From positions 124,001 to 188,000 of the forward strand of contig NZ_JAUOTP010000006.1 of NCBI RefSeq assembly GCF_030546695.1: a stretch of DNA of 64,000 nucleotides. The letters run 5' to 3'. How positions within the stretch are numbered: position 1 is the stretch's first letter; each line of letters opens with the position of its first letter. This document shows, one piece after another, positions 30,513 to 40,444 of this stretch. Under the pieces are notes generated by a model. The model was given only the letters and a program-made list of their open reading frames with translations. It was not told the DNA's origin and made no database searches. Both the position numbers and the translations under genes were made by a program. This DNA is from Sphingomonas natans. GTDB lineage: Bacteria; Pseudomonadota; Alphaproteobacteria; Sphingomonadales; Sphingomonadaceae.

Positions 30513-30545
30513 AAACGGCCGCGCGGGCAACTGCGCGGCCGTTTT
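30513..30545 (+). terminator. Intrinsic terminator of rpmJ
   Basis: AAACGGCCGCGC (30513-30524) pairs with GCGCGGCCGTTT (30533-30544), an 8-base loop between, followed by a T-run. This is the clearest rho-independent terminator in the window. Confidence 0.88.
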
Positions 30546-30576
30546 CGTGCGTCCGCGCGGGATGGCGCGCATTCGC

Positions 30577-30675
30577 CGTTCGGTTCGAGCAGCTTCGAGC
30601 TTGTCGAGAAGCGTCCGTCGAGAACTCTTCTCGATTATGAGATCGACAAGCTCGATCTCCACTCGAAGCAAACGG
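30577..30675. repeat. Palindromic intergenic repeat, family A, copy 2
   Basis: It begins CCGTTCGGTTCGAGCAGC and ends CTCGAAGCAAACGG, with GTCGAGAA blocks and GATCGACAAGCTCGATC inside. Same family as 222-306 and 53964-54074. It lies between the rpmJ terminator and the pyk stop. Confidence 0.8.
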
Positions 30676-30697
30676 TAAGAACGGAATCGATCGCGAC

Positions 30698-32155
30698 TCA
30701 ATCGGTATAGCCGTCCAGTTCCTTCCCGGTCAGCCGCTGGACATGGAGCACGTTGGTAGAGCCCGGCGTCCCGAACGGCACGCCGGCCATGATCACGATC
30801 CGGTCGCCCGCCTTCGCCAGTCCGTGGCGCAGCGCCATCCGCTTCGCCTTGCCGACCATCTCCTCGAAGCTCGCCACGTCGCGCGTCTGCACCGCGTGCG
30901 CGCCCCACAGCAGGCCCATCCGCCGCGCGGTCTGCAGCTTGGGCGTCAGCACCAGCATCGGCACGGTCGGGCGATCGCGCGCGATCCGCCGCGCCGAGGA
31001 GCCCGAGAGCGTGAAGCAGATGATCGCGCTGGCCGAGACCGTATCGGCGATGCTGCGCGCGGCGAGGCTCAGCGCGTCGGCGGTCGTCGCATCGGGCAAC
31101 GTCTCGGTGAAGTGCAGGCGCTTCGCATAGCCCGGATCGGCCTCGACCGCCTTGGCGATCGAATCCATCATCGCCACCGATTCGACCGGCCAGGCGCCCG
31201 CGGCGCTCTCGGCCGAGAGCATCACCGCGTCCGCACCGTCATAGATGGCGGTCGCGACGTCGGACACTTCGGCGCGCGTCGGCGTCGGCGAGAGGATCAT
31301 CGATTCCAGCATCTGCGTGGCGACCACGACCGGCCGGCCCATCGCGCGCGCCGCGGCGACGATCTGCTTCTGGACGAGCGGCACCTGCTGCGGCGGGCAT
31401 TCCACGCCGAGATCGCCGCGCGCGACCATCACCGCATCGGCCAGCTCGAGGATCCCCTCGAGCCGCTCGACCGCGGCGGGCTTCTCGATCTTGGCCAGCA
31501 GCGAAGCCTTGCCGCCGATCAATGTCCGCGCCTCGGCGACGTCCTCGGGGCGCTGCACGAAGGAGAGCGCGATCCAATCGGCACCCTCTTCCAGCGCGAA
31601 CACCAGATCGCGGCGATCCTTCTCGGTCAGCGCCGCCATCGGCAGCACCACGTCGGGCACGTTGAGCCCCTTCGAATTGGAGAGGATCCCGCCGACCTCG
31701 ACGCGCGTGACGATCCGGTCCTCGCTCACTGAAAGCGCGCGCAGCACCATCTTGCCGTCGTCGAGCAACAGCCGCGCGCCGACTTCCAGCGCCGCGAAGA
31801 TCTCGGGATGCGGCAGGCTCACGCGCGTCGCGTCGCCGGCCTGATCGAGCCGGTCGAGCACGAACTCGCTGCCCGTCTCCAGCATCACGCGGCCCTCCTC
31901 GAAGCGGCCGACGCGCAGCTTGGGGCCCTGCAGATCGAACAGGATCGTCGTCGCGCGCTTCAGATCCTTCTCGATCGCGCGGATCGCGGCGATGAGCGGC
32001 TTCTTATCCTCGTGCCCGCCGTGGCTCATGTTGATGCGGAACGTGTCCGCGCCCGCGAGCATCAGCTTGCGGATCATATCAGGGCTACTGGAGGCAGGCC
32101 CCAATGTCGCGACGACGCGCACCTTGCGTCCGCGGGGAGCGATCTGGCTCGGCAT
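30698..32155 (-). CDS. pyk: Pyruvate kinase
   Basis: A 485-residue glycolytic enzyme converting phosphoenolpyruvate and ADP to pyruvate and ATP. Motifs: VVATLGPASSSPDMIRKL at the N-terminus, TFRINMSHGG, TILFDLQGPKLRVG with the active-site Lys, and MVARGDLGVECPPQQVP, the pyruvate kinase signature with its metal-binding acids. The C-terminal allosteric domain is present (SSARRIARDRPTVPMLVLTP). The length is normal for bacteria. It stands alone on its strand; about 210 upstream bases before tRNA-Gly hold no other gene. Confidence 0.97.
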   Translation of the reverse strand: MPSQIAPRGRKVRVVATLGPASSSPDMIRKLMLAGADTFRINMSHGGHEDKKPLIAAIRAIEKDLKRATTILFDLQGPKLRVGRFEEGRVMLETGSEFVLDRLDQAGDATRVSLPHPEIFAALEVGARLLLDDGKMVLRALSVSEDRIVTRVEVGGILSNSKGLNVPDVVLPMAALTEKDRRDLVFALEEGADWIALSFVQRPEDVAEARTLIGGKASLLAKIEKPAAVERLEGILELADAVMVARGDLGVECPPQQVPLVQKQIVAAARAMGRPVVVATQMLESMILSPTPTRAEVSDVATAIYDGADAVMLSAESAAGAWPVESVAMMDSIAKAVEADPGYAKRLHFTETLPDATTADALSLAARSIADTVSASAIICFTLSGSSARRIARDRPTVPMLVLTPKLQTARRMGLLWGAHAVQTRDVASFEEMVGKAKRMALRHGLAKAGDRIVIMAGVPFGTPGSTNVLHVQRLTGKELDGYTD

Positions 32156-32365
32156 GGGCTTGGTCTCTTATTGTGGCGGCGGCGGCCTTATGCCCGCGTT
32201 GGGCGACGATGCAACCTCGCTGCGCCCAGCCGCGATCCAGCTTCGGCCCGAAGCACCCTGTCGATGAAATGATCGTCGCGGGCATCAAATGCGGGCTTGC
32301 GATCCGAAAAACATGGGGCTATCAGCCGCGCTCCCCGGGGGGCCTAGCCCTCCCAACAACGCCGA

Positions 32366-32440
<75 letters not shown>

Positions 32441-32515
32441 GCGTTTCCCGTCGATGCCTCCCCCGTGAGGCGCGACATTGCGGGGATCGTCACTTTGCCG
32501 ATAGGGAACGCCGCG

Positions 32516-32986
32516 ATGACCGCGCCCGTGTCCATTCTCGTCGATGCAGACGCCTGCCCGGTCAAGGAAGAGATCTACAAGACCGCCTTCCGTCATGAGG
32601 TGCCGGTCACGATCGTCAGCAACAGCCATTTCCGCGTCCCCGCCCATCCGCTGATCCGCCGCGAGATCGTCAGCGCCGGATTCGATGCCGCCGACGACTG
32701 GATCGCGGAGGCCGCCGGGCCGGGATCGATCGTGATCACCGCCGATATCCTGCTCGCCGATCGCTGTATCAAGGCGGGCGCTACCGTCCTCTCGCCGACG
32801 GGCAAGCCCTTTACCGGCGGCTCGATCGGCAACGCGATCGCGGTGCGCGCGATCATGGCGGATCTGCGCGCGGGTGGCGAGCAGCTGGGCGGGCCGGCGC
32901 CGTTCGCGAAGGCGGATCGCTCGCGCTTCCTCTCCGCGCTCGACGGCGCACTGGTCCGGCTCAAGCGGCAGCCCGTCGCGCGCTAG
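32516..32986 (+). CDS. YaiI/YqxD family (UPF0178) protein
   Basis: A 156-residue protein of the DUF188/UPF0178 family, a PIN-like fold. The family signature is VDADACPVKEEIYK at the N-terminus, followed by SNSHFRVPAHP, VITADILLADRCIKAGA and SPTGKPFTGGSIGNA. The acidic residues of VDADACP and ITADI would form a metal site, so a nuclease role is possible but unproven. The ATG at 32516 gives the usual family start (MTAPVSILVDADACP); an earlier frame begins inside tRNA-Gly. Confidence 0.9.
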   Translation: MTAPVSILVDADACPVKEEIYKTAFRHEVPVTIVSNSHFRVPAHPLIRREIVSAGFDAADDWIAEAAGPGSIVITADILLADRCIKAGATVLSPTGKPFTGGSIGNAIAVRAIMADLRAGGEQLGGPAPFAKADRSRFLSALDGALVRLKRQPVAR

Positions 32987-33108
32987 GCGCCAAGCTCCGG
33001 TTCTCGTGCTGAAAGAGAAGAGCGCAGGCGCGGAGCCGCCCTGCCCGCTAGGCGAAGGCGCGCAGCCGGACGTTCGTCGGGGCTTCGGGGCAAGAACAAG
33101 GGCAACAG

Positions 33109-33876
33109 GTGCACCAACTCCTCTCCTCTTTCGATATTGGGCTCGTCCTGCCGTTCATCGCCGTCGGTTTCGCCGCGCAGCTCGTGGATGGCGCGCTGGG
33201 CATGGCATTCGGCGTGATCTCCAGCACGCTGCTGATCAGCCTCGGCCTGCCCCCCGCCGCCGCCTCGGCGAGCGTCCATGTCGTCGAGACGTTCACGACC
33301 GCCGCTTCGGGGATCAGCCACATCCTCCACCGCAATGTCGACTGGAAATTGTTCGCGCGGCTTGTCATCCCGTCGGTGATCGGCGGCGCGCTCGGCGCCT
33401 ATGTGCTGACGTCGATCGACGCGAGCACCGCGCGGCCGCTGATCCTCGCATATCTGCTGGCGATCGGCGTCTATATCGTCTGGCGCGGGCTCGCTTATCC
33501 CCCGCGCGAGCGCACGCCCAAGATCATCGAGCCTTTGGGCTTCGCCGGCGGTTTCCTCGATGCGGCGGGCGGCGGCGGCTACGGCCCGGTCGTGACGAGC
33601 AATCTGCTCGTCCAGGGCGGCGCACCCCGCAAGGTGATCGGCACGGTCAATACGTCCGAATTCTTCCTGACGATCACCGTGTCGGCGACCTTCATCGTCT
33701 CGATGGGCTTCTCCGCCTTCACGCACGCGACGGTGGGCCTGCTGATCGGCGGGCTTGCCGCCTCGCCGTTCGGCGCGATCCTCGCCAAGCGCGTGCCCAC
33801 CAAACCCTTGATGATCATGGTCGGCACGGTGCTGATCCTGACGAGCGGTTACGGCGTCTATTCCGCCTTGCGCTGA
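33109..33876 (+). CDS. TSUP-family (TauE/SafE) anion permease
   Basis: A 255-residue membrane protein with about eight hydrophobic segments, family TauE/SafE (DUF81). The two internal halves each start with the family's Gly-rich motif: FAAQLVDGALGMAFGVISST and GFAGGFLDAAGGGGYGPVVT. These proteins move sulfite, sulfonates or related small anions across the inner membrane. GTG at 33109 is used as start, with AAGG-type sequence upstream. No sulfur-metabolism gene is adjacent, so the substrate is open. Confidence 0.9.
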   Translation: MHQLLSSFDIGLVLPFIAVGFAAQLVDGALGMAFGVISSTLLISLGLPPAAASASVHVVETFTTAASGISHILHRNVDWKLFARLVIPSVIGGALGAYVLTSIDASTARPLILAYLLAIGVYIVWRGLAYPPRERTPKIIEPLGFAGGFLDAAGGGGYGPVVTSNLLVQGGAPRKVIGTVNTSEFFLTITVSATFIVSMGFSAFTHATVGLLIGGLAASPFGAILAKRVPTKPLMIMVGTVLILTSGYGVYSALR

Positions 33877-33935
33877 CTCGGTTCATCGAATTGACAGGAA
33901 CCGTCCGGCCCGCGCGCGGTTACCTCCTCCACGGG

Positions 33936-35993
33936 ATGGCGATTACAGGGGCAATAAGGAAGCGGCGCGGCCGCGATCATGGGCTGCGCGCGCTGTTGCT
34001 GGCGGGTGGCCTGTGGACCGGTGCGCTCTGCGCGCAACAACCCGCGCCGACGCCCCCCCCGCCCGCACCCGCGCCGGCGCTCGACGAAGCCGAATTCGAT
34101 CGCGCGCTCCCGCCGCTCGAGGACAACGCACCCGGGCCGGTGCCCCCGCCCGAAACCCCCGTGACCGCGCCCGAGCTGGAACAGCCGCTCCCGCCGCTCG
34201 CGACCTTCGATTCCGCGCCGGCCCCCACTCTCGCCGCAGATGCCGGCGAGCAGGCGCGGCAGATCCCCTATACGTTGCAGGTCGAAGGCCTGAAGCCGCT
34301 CGGACTGGAGCCGCGCTTCCGCGAGCTCTCGGCCTTGCTTCACGACGGCAAGAAGGCCGCCAACGCCACGCAGATCAGCGCGCGCGCCGACGAGGATGTC
34401 GCGCTCGCCGGCCGCCTGCTCCGCGCGGAGGGCTATCTCGACGGGACCGCGCTGGCGACGATCCCGCCCTCGTCCGATCCCGCCGCAACCGTGCCCGTCA
34501 CGATCACCGCCACGCCCGGCACGCTCTACAAGCTCGGCACGATCAGCATCACCGGCGCCCCGCCCGAGCCGACCCAGCTCGCGACCGCGGCGCTGAAGCT
34601 CCACACCGGCGATCCGATCGCCGCCGCGCCGATCGAGGAAGCCGAAGCGCGCGTCGCGCTCCATCTGCCCGAGCAGGCCTATCCGTTCGTCAAGGTCGGC
34701 CAGCGCGACATCCTCGTCGACGAGGCGCATGCGACGGGCGACTACACGCTCCCGATCGAGGCCGGTCCCAAGGCGCGCTACGGCACGCTCAGGACCGAAG
34801 GCGATCCGGTTTTCGCGCTCGATCATCTCGCCGTCTTCCCGCGCTTCAAGGCCGGCCAGCTCTATGACAGCCGCCAGGTCGATGATCTGCGCCAGGCGCT
34901 GATCGGCACCAACCTCCTCTCGACCGTCTCGGTCGAGCCCGTCCGCACCGGCGAGACCGCGGCCGACGGCACCGAGGCGGTCGATCTGCTCGTCCGCCAG
35001 ACGCGCGGCCCCGCCCGCGCGCTCGCCGCGAGCGGGGGCTACGGCACGGGCGAGGGCATCAAGCTCACCGGCAGCTGGGAGCATCGCAACCTCTTCCCGC
35101 CCGAAGGCGCCTTGATCCTCGACGCGACCGCGGGCACGCAATTGCAGTCGGTCTCGTCCACCTTCCGCCGCTCGAACGCCGGCAAGCGCGATCGCACGTT
35201 CGAGGCGGGCGCCACTGTCAGCCGCCAACGCTTCGACGCCTACAATGCCGAGACGGTCACGCTCGCCGGCAGCATCGCGCGCCAGTCGACCCCGATCTGG
35301 CAGAAGCGCTGGACCTATTCGATCGGCACCGAGCTGACCGCGACGCGCGAAACGCCGTTCGATCCGGCCTCGCTGACGCGCCCGAAGGACACCTATTTCA
35401 TCGCCGCTCTGCCGCTCCAGGGCGGCTACGACACGTCGGACAGCCTGCTCGATCCGACGCGCGGGTTGCGCGTCAACGGCCGGCTCAGCCCCGAGGCGCA
35501 GAAGCGCAGCGGCGGCGGCTTCGACACCTATCTGCGCGCGCTGGTCGAGACGAGCACCTACCGCCCGATCACGGACAATATCGTGCTGGCCGGCCGCATC
35601 CGCGTCGGCTCGATCCTCGGCGTCAGCCGCGACGATATCGCGCCGTCGCGCCGGCTCTATTCGGGCGGCGGCGGATCAGTGCGCGGCTTCGGCTATCAGC
35701 AGCTCGGCCCCAAGGACGCGAACAATGATCCGGTCGGCGGCCGCTCGCTCACCGAATTCGCGGTCGAGGCGCGATATCGCTTCGGCACGTACGGGATCGT
35801 GCCCTTCTTCGACGGCGGCCGCGTCGGCGACAAGTCGACGCCGTCGATCAGCGGCATGCGCTACGGCGCGGGCATCGGCGCGCGTTATTATACGAATTTT
35901 GGACCCATGCGGATCGATCTGGCGACGCCGATCAACCGCAAGCCCGGCGAATCCAAGCTCGCACTCTACATCTCGATCGGCCAGGCCTTCTGA
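33936..35993 (+). CDS. tamA: TamA-like outer-membrane assembly barrel (BamA superfamily)
   Basis: A 685-residue Omp85-family protein that works with TamB to insert outer-membrane proteins or move lipids. A signal peptide (GLRALLLAGGLWTGALCAQQ) is followed by a Pro-rich stretch of about 80 residues, POTRA-like domains (about 110-370) and a C-terminal beta barrel. The loop-6 signature is GGGGSVRGFGYQQLGP, and the final strand ends in Phe (ISIGQAF), as needed for barrel assembly. The stop overlaps the tamB start by one base (TGATG). The ATG at 33936 is chosen as the only start giving an N-terminal signal. Confidence 0.92.
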   Translation: MAITGAIRKRRGRDHGLRALLLAGGLWTGALCAQQPAPTPPPPAPAPALDEAEFDRALPPLEDNAPGPVPPPETPVTAPELEQPLPPLATFDSAPAPTLAADAGEQARQIPYTLQVEGLKPLGLEPRFRELSALLHDGKKAANATQISARADEDVALAGRLLRAEGYLDGTALATIPPSSDPAATVPVTITATPGTLYKLGTISITGAPPEPTQLATAALKLHTGDPIAAAPIEEAEARVALHLPEQAYPFVKVGQRDILVDEAHATGDYTLPIEAGPKARYGTLRTEGDPVFALDHLAVFPRFKAGQLYDSRQVDDLRQALIGTNLLSTVSVEPVRTGETAADGTEAVDLLVRQTRGPARALAASGGYGTGEGIKLTGSWEHRNLFPPEGALILDATAGTQLQSVSSTFRRSNAGKRDRTFEAGATVSRQRFDAYNAETVTLAGSIARQSTPIWQKRWTYSIGTELTATRETPFDPASLTRPKDTYFIAALPLQGGYDTSDSLLDPTRGLRVNGRLSPEAQKRSGGGFDTYLRALVETSTYRPITDNIVLAGRIRVGSILGVSRDDIAPSRRLYSGGGGSVRGFGYQQLGPKDANNDPVGGRSLTEFAVEARYRFGTYGIVPFFDGGRVGDKSTPSISGMRYGAGIGARYYTNFGPMRIDLATPINRKPGESKLALYISIGQAF

Positions 35994-38900
35994 TGGCGCT
36001 TCGCATCGCCAAATGGATCGGCATCGGGCTGGCGACGCTCGTCGCGCTCATCGGCCTGCTGCTGCTGGCGCTGAACACCGGCCCGGGCAAGCGCCTCATC
36101 GCCAACCAGCTCGCCGGGTTCGAGACCGCCTCGGGCCTCAATTTCCGCGTCTCGCGCATTACCGGATCGATCTACGGGCACATGGTGCTGCGCGGCGTCG
36201 AGGTGCGCGATACGAAGGGTGCGTTCATCACCGTCCCCGAAGTGACGATCGACTGGCGCCCCTTCGCTTACGCCCATTCGAAGATCGACGTCCGCGAGTT
36301 CACTGCGCCGCTGATGATCGTCCAGCGCAATCCGGCGCTGAAGGTCGTGCCGTCGGACCCCAACGCGCCCTTGCTGCCTGATATCGATCTGTCGCTGCGC
36401 AGGCTCCGCATCGATCGCCTGATCATCCAGCCCCCCGTCACCGGCCAGCGCCATATCGTGAAGCTGGCGGGCTCGGCCGAGATCGCCGACGGGCGCGCGC
36501 AGCTCAATGTCGATGCCGGCGCGCTGCGCGGCGCCGGGATTGCGGGCGGGGATCGGCTGCACCTCGTGCTCGACGCGCGACCCGATGCGAACCGCTTCGG
36601 GCTCGACGCCCGGCTGGAGGCGCCGAAGGGCGGCCTCGTCGATAGCTATGCCAAGCTCGGCAAGCCCTTGTCGTTGCTGGCGAAGGGCAATGGCGACTGG
36701 GCCGACTGGAAGGGCCGCCTGACCGGCGCGCTCGGCGGCGAAGCGCTCGCCAAGCTCGACGTGACCGGCCGCAACGGCACCTTCCGTTCCATCGGCGCGA
36801 TCCGGCCCGGCCTGATCCTCACCGGCCCCGCGGCACGCCTGACCGAGCCGGCGATCCAGCTCGATCTCGTCACCGCGCTCGCCGGACGAAAGGTCGATAC
36901 CAAACTCGTCGCGCGCTCGTCGGCCTTCGCGCTCGATGCGGCCGGGCTCATCGATCTCGGCGCAAGCCGTCTCGGCAATCTGCGGATCAACGCGAGCCTG
37001 CTCAAGCCCGGCGCGATCGCGCCCAACGTCAGCGCGAGGGACCTGCGCCTCGCCGCGACGCTCGACGGTGCCTTCGCCACACCGACGATCGACTATCGCC
37101 TGACCGCCGCGACGATCGGCTTCGACGCCACAATCGTCCGGGGCCTCGCCGCGAGCGGCAAGGCCGTGATCAGCACCGAGCGGATCCTCGTCCCCGTCCA
37201 TGCGACCGCGCGCGCCGTGACCGGGCTCAATGCCGCGGCCGGCGGCCTGCTCACCAACATCCGCATCGACGGCGACATCGCCTATCAGGAGGGGAAGGTC
37301 GCCAGCGACAATCTGCGCATCCGCTCCGACCGGATCGACGCGACCGCGCTTATTCTCGCGGATCTCGCCAAGGGCACCTACACCGGCGCGATCAAGGGCC
37401 GCGTCAACGATTATGACGTGAACGGCCTCGGCCGGATCAATCTCGTCACCGATGCGAAGCTGGTCCCCGGCATCGGCGGCGGCTTCGCGATCAGGGGCAA
37501 GGTCCGGATCGTCACGCGCCGGCTGACGAATGAGAGCGTCCGCGATCAGCTCGGCGGCAATGCGCTGATCACCGCCGATGTCGGCTACGATCTCGCCGGC
37601 GGCGCCTCGATCCGCAACCTGCGCCTGACCGCACCCAAGCTGCGCATCACGCGCGGTGACGGCTTCTACCGGCCCAATGGACAGATCGGCTTCAAGGGCG
37701 CGGCGCTGTCGCAGGCTTATGGTCCGGTCACGGTCGAGGTGTCCGGCACCGTCGCCAAGCCGGTCGCGCATCTGCGCGCCGCCCGTCCCGGTCTCGGCGC
37801 CAACATCACGAATCTCGATGCGACCCTCACCGGCACCGGGCGCGGCTATCGCGTCCGCGCCGCCGGCCAGTCCGATTACGGCCCCTTCTCCGCCGACGTC
37901 ATGCTCAACACCGGGCGCGGGCCGATGAGCTTCGACATCGCCTCGGCCGTCTTCGCCGGCATCCGCTTCGGCGGGCATGTCGCGCAGACCCCGGCCGGGC
38001 CGTTTGCGGGCCTGCTGACGATGGAGGGCTCTGGCCTGAACGGCACCGTCCGCCTCGCCGCCGCCGGATCGGTCCAGCGCGCCGACATCGACGTCCGCGC
38101 CAATTCGGCCCGCGTCCCCGGCCCTGCCCCGATCACGATCGGCAGCGGCACCGTCCGCGCGACGGTGCTGATGACGCCGGGCGCGCCCTCGGTCACCGGC
38201 ACTTTCGCGCTCGCCGATCTGCGCAGCGGGCAGATGCAGGTCGCCCGCGCGCAGGGCCGGATCGATTACCGGGGCGGCCAGGGCAAGGTCGCGTTGGTCG
38301 CCAGGGGCGGACAGGCCGGAGCACCCTTCGACATCGCCGCGCAGGCCGCGCTCTCGCCGACGCGCGTCGTCGCCAATCTGCGCGGCACGCTGAACGGCAT
38401 CCCCGTCCACCTCGCGCGCCCCGCTGTCGTCACCAAAGGCCCGGCCGGCTGGACGCTCGCGCCCGCGACTTTGGTCCTGCCGCAGGGACAGGTCGATCTC
38501 ACCGGCGGCTATGGCGCGCGCACCACGCTGCAGGCGCGGTTGCGCTCGCTCGATCTGTCGATCGCCAACGCCTTCGTCCCCGGCCTCGGGCTCGGCGGCA
38601 AGGCGAGCGGCACGGTCGACTATACCGCCGCGGGCACCGTCCCCGATCTGCGCGCGCGCATCGACATCGCCCGCTTCACGCGAACCGCCTCGCTCGTCGT
38701 CTCGCAGCCCGTCGACATCGCTTTGCTCGCGACGCTGAACGGCACCGGCGGCGACGCGCGCGCGCTGATCCGCCGCGGCGGCGCGGTGCTCGGGCGGATG
38801 CAGGCGCGGCTCGCCCCGCTCGGCGCCGGCGCCTCGCTCAGCGAGCGGCTGCTCGCCTCGCCGCTGTCGGGCGGCATCCGCTACAATGGCCCGGCCGAGA

Positions 38901-40141
38901 TCCTTTGGACTCTCACCGGCATCGCCAAGCAGCAGCTGTCGGGCTCGGTCGCGATCGGCGCCGATTTCGGCGGCCGGCTCGATCAGCCGAGCATCACTGG
39001 CATCGTCCGCGCCAATGCGCTTCGCTACGAGAACGAGACCTACGGCACCGTCCTGGCGAACATGGTGGTCGACGGCCGCTTCACGCGCTCCGAATTCCTG
39101 CTCAATCGCCTGACCGCCAAGGCCGGCGACGGCAGCGTATCGGCGAGCGGGCGCGTCGGGCTCGATGCTGCGAGCGGCTTCCCGATCGACATTCAGGCCA
39201 AGCTCGACCGCGCCCGCCTCGCGCGCGGCGACGATATCGACGCGACCGCCACCGGGACGATCGCCATCACCAACAGCAAGGCGGCGGGCGGCCTGGTCAA
39301 GGGCGAGATCAACATCCCCGAGGCGCGCTATGCGATCGTCCGCCAGGGCGCGGCCGCCGTGCCCGAGCTGACCGGCATCCGCCGCAAGGGCGCCCCGCCC
39401 GTCGTGCCGGAGGCGAGCGCGCTGCCGAGCAACTGGAAGCTCGACGTCCATATCCGCGCCGACAACCAGATCTTCGTCAGCGGCATGGGGCTCGAGGCCG
39501 AGTGGAAGACCGACATGCGTGTCGGCGGCACCTCCACCGCGCCCAACGTCGTCGGCAAGCTCGAGGTCGTGCGCGGCACGTACAGCTTCGCCGGACGCCG
39601 CTTCGATATCGATCACGGCATCGTCACCTTCCAGGGCGGCATGCTGAACCCAGCGCTCGACATCGCCGCCAACACGACCGTGGATGGCGTGACCGCGACG
39701 ATCGCGATCGGCGGTTATGCGCAGGCGCCGCGCATCACCTTCACTTCCTCACCCACGCTGCCGCAGGACGAGGTCCTCTCGCGCCTGCTGTTCGGCAGCT
39801 CGGTCACGTCGCTCTCGCCGACGCAGGCGATCCAGCTCGCCGCCGCGCTCAATTCGCTGCGCGGCTCGGGCGGCGGGCTCAATCCGCTCGGCAAGCTGCG
39901 CACGGTCGCGGGCATCGATCGCCTGCGCGTGCTCGGCGCGGACGAAAGCGCCGGACGCGGCACCGCGCTCGCCGCCGGCAAATATATCAGCAACAATATC
40001 TACGTGGAGATCGTCACGGATGCGCGCGGCTTCACCGCGACGCAGCTCGAAGTCTCGCTCTCGAAGGCGCTGAGCGTGCTCAGCCAGACCGGATCGTTCG
40101 GCGGATCGAACGTCAGCCTCCGCTACAAGAAGAGCTATTGA
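35993..40141 (+). CDS. tamB: TamB-like translocation and assembly protein
   Basis: A 1382-residue AsmA-like protein. Residues about 6-28 form an inner-membrane anchor (WIGIGLATLVALIGLLLLAL). The rest is a long periplasmic beta-taco of repeated strands, and the last 370 residues are the DUF490 domain (for example PRITFTSSPTLPQDEVLSRL and LSKALSVLSQTGSFGGSNVS). It bridges the inner membrane to TamA and probably carries phospholipid. It is translationally coupled to tamA. The length is a little above the E. coli protein (1259). Confidence 0.95.
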   Translation: MALRIAKWIGIGLATLVALIGLLLLALNTGPGKRLIANQLAGFETASGLNFRVSRITGSIYGHMVLRGVEVRDTKGAFITVPEVTIDWRPFAYAHSKIDVREFTAPLMIVQRNPALKVVPSDPNAPLLPDIDLSLRRLRIDRLIIQPPVTGQRHIVKLAGSAEIADGRAQLNVDAGALRGAGIAGGDRLHLVLDARPDANRFGLDARLEAPKGGLVDSYAKLGKPLSLLAKGNGDWADWKGRLTGALGGEALAKLDVTGRNGTFRSIGAIRPGLILTGPAARLTEPAIQLDLVTALAGRKVDTKLVARSSAFALDAAGLIDLGASRLGNLRINASLLKPGAIAPNVSARDLRLAATLDGAFATPTIDYRLTAATIGFDATIVRGLAASGKAVISTERILVPVHATARAVTGLNAAAGGLLTNIRIDGDIAYQEGKVASDNLRIRSDRIDATALILADLAKGTYTGAIKGRVNDYDVNGLGRINLVTDAKLVPGIGGGFAIRGKVRIVTRRLTNESVRDQLGGNALITADVGYDLAGGASIRNLRLTAPKLRITRGDGFYRPNGQIGFKGAALSQAYGPVTVEVSGTVAKPVAHLRAARPGLGANITNLDATLTGTGRGYRVRAAGQSDYGPFSADVMLNTGRGPMSFDIASAVFAGIRFGGHVAQTPAGPFAGLLTMEGSGLNGTVRLAAAGSVQRADIDVRANSARVPGPAPITIGSGTVRATVLMTPGAPSVTGTFALADLRSGQMQVARAQGRIDYRGGQGKVALVARGGQAGAPFDIAAQAALSPTRVVANLRGTLNGIPVHLARPAVVTKGPAGWTLAPATLVLPQGQVDLTGGYGARTTLQARLRSLDLSIANAFVPGLGLGGKASGTVDYTAAGTVPDLRARIDIARFTRTASLVVSQPVDIALLATLNGTGGDARALIRRGGAVLGRMQARLAPLGAGASLSERLLASPLSGGIRYNGPAEILWTLTGIAKQQLSGSVAIGADFGGRLDQPSITGIVRANALRYENETYGTVLANMVVDGRFTRSEFLLNRLTAKAGDGSVSASGRVGLDAASGFPIDIQAKLDRARLARGDDIDATATGTIAITNSKAAGGLVKGEINIPEARYAIVRQGAAAVPELTGIRRKGAPPVVPEASALPSNWKLDVHIRADNQIFVSGMGLEAEWKTDMRVGGTSTAPNVVGKLEVVRGTYSFAGRRFDIDHGIVTFQGGMLNPALDIAANTTVDGVTATIAIGGYAQAPRITFTSSPTLPQDEVLSRLLFGSSVTSLSPTQAIQLAAALNSLRGSGGGLNPLGKLRTVAGIDRLRVLGADESAGRGTALAAGKYISNNIYVEIVTDARGFTATQLEVSLSKALSVLSQTGSFGGSNVSLRYKKSY

Positions 40142-40444
40142 GAGCAGTCGCGCCGTGCGTTTTCCGCTGCCTCCGGACGAAATAGCCATTCCGGTCACAG
40201 CACGAACAAGAAACCATCTCTATATACCGGTGAATATAGAGGATAACGATGACCGTCTGTTCCTGCGAATAGCGGGCCAAAACTTGATTTTGCTCATGAG
40301 CAGGGTGCCTTTTTGCGTCGCGGGCGTTAGACACTCCTCGAAGCTGGTGACCGCGGACCCTGCGCGTCCCCGCCGGCTCGAAAGCGCGACCCGCCAGCCT
40401 GGCGGCGCGGAAAGGATCGAGCAATCGTGGAACGACCCGGCGAC
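40142..40444. other. Intergenic region upstream of the aldehyde oxidoreductase operon
   Basis: About 300 bases without a gene between tamB and the paoA-like gene. It is markedly more AT-rich around 40195-40310 than its surroundings and contains one clear inverted repeat (40218-40241). Most likely it carries the promoter and control site of the molybdoenzyme operon. Confidence 0.6.
40218..40241. promoter_or_regulatory. Inverted repeat, possible operator of the paoABC-like operon
   Basis: CTCTATAT (40218-40225) and ATATAGAG (40234-40241) are a perfect 8-bp dyad with an 8-base spacer, in an AT-rich island about 200 bases before the operon. The dyad length and symmetry fit a dimeric regulator; no regulator gene is adjacent. 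Confidence 0.45.

Noticed and set aside
32156-32365. Possible gene or riboswitch between pyk and tRNA-Gly
   Set aside because: Short frames here have no SD, no recognisable product and no conserved structural motif; the gap was left as spacer with the pyk promoter.
35966-39616. 1216-codon open frame on the minus strand opposite tamB
   Set aside because: It is antisense to a well-supported TamB with clear DUF490 domain and shows only the Arg/Asp/Gly-rich composition that GC-rich DNA gives on the reverse strand.
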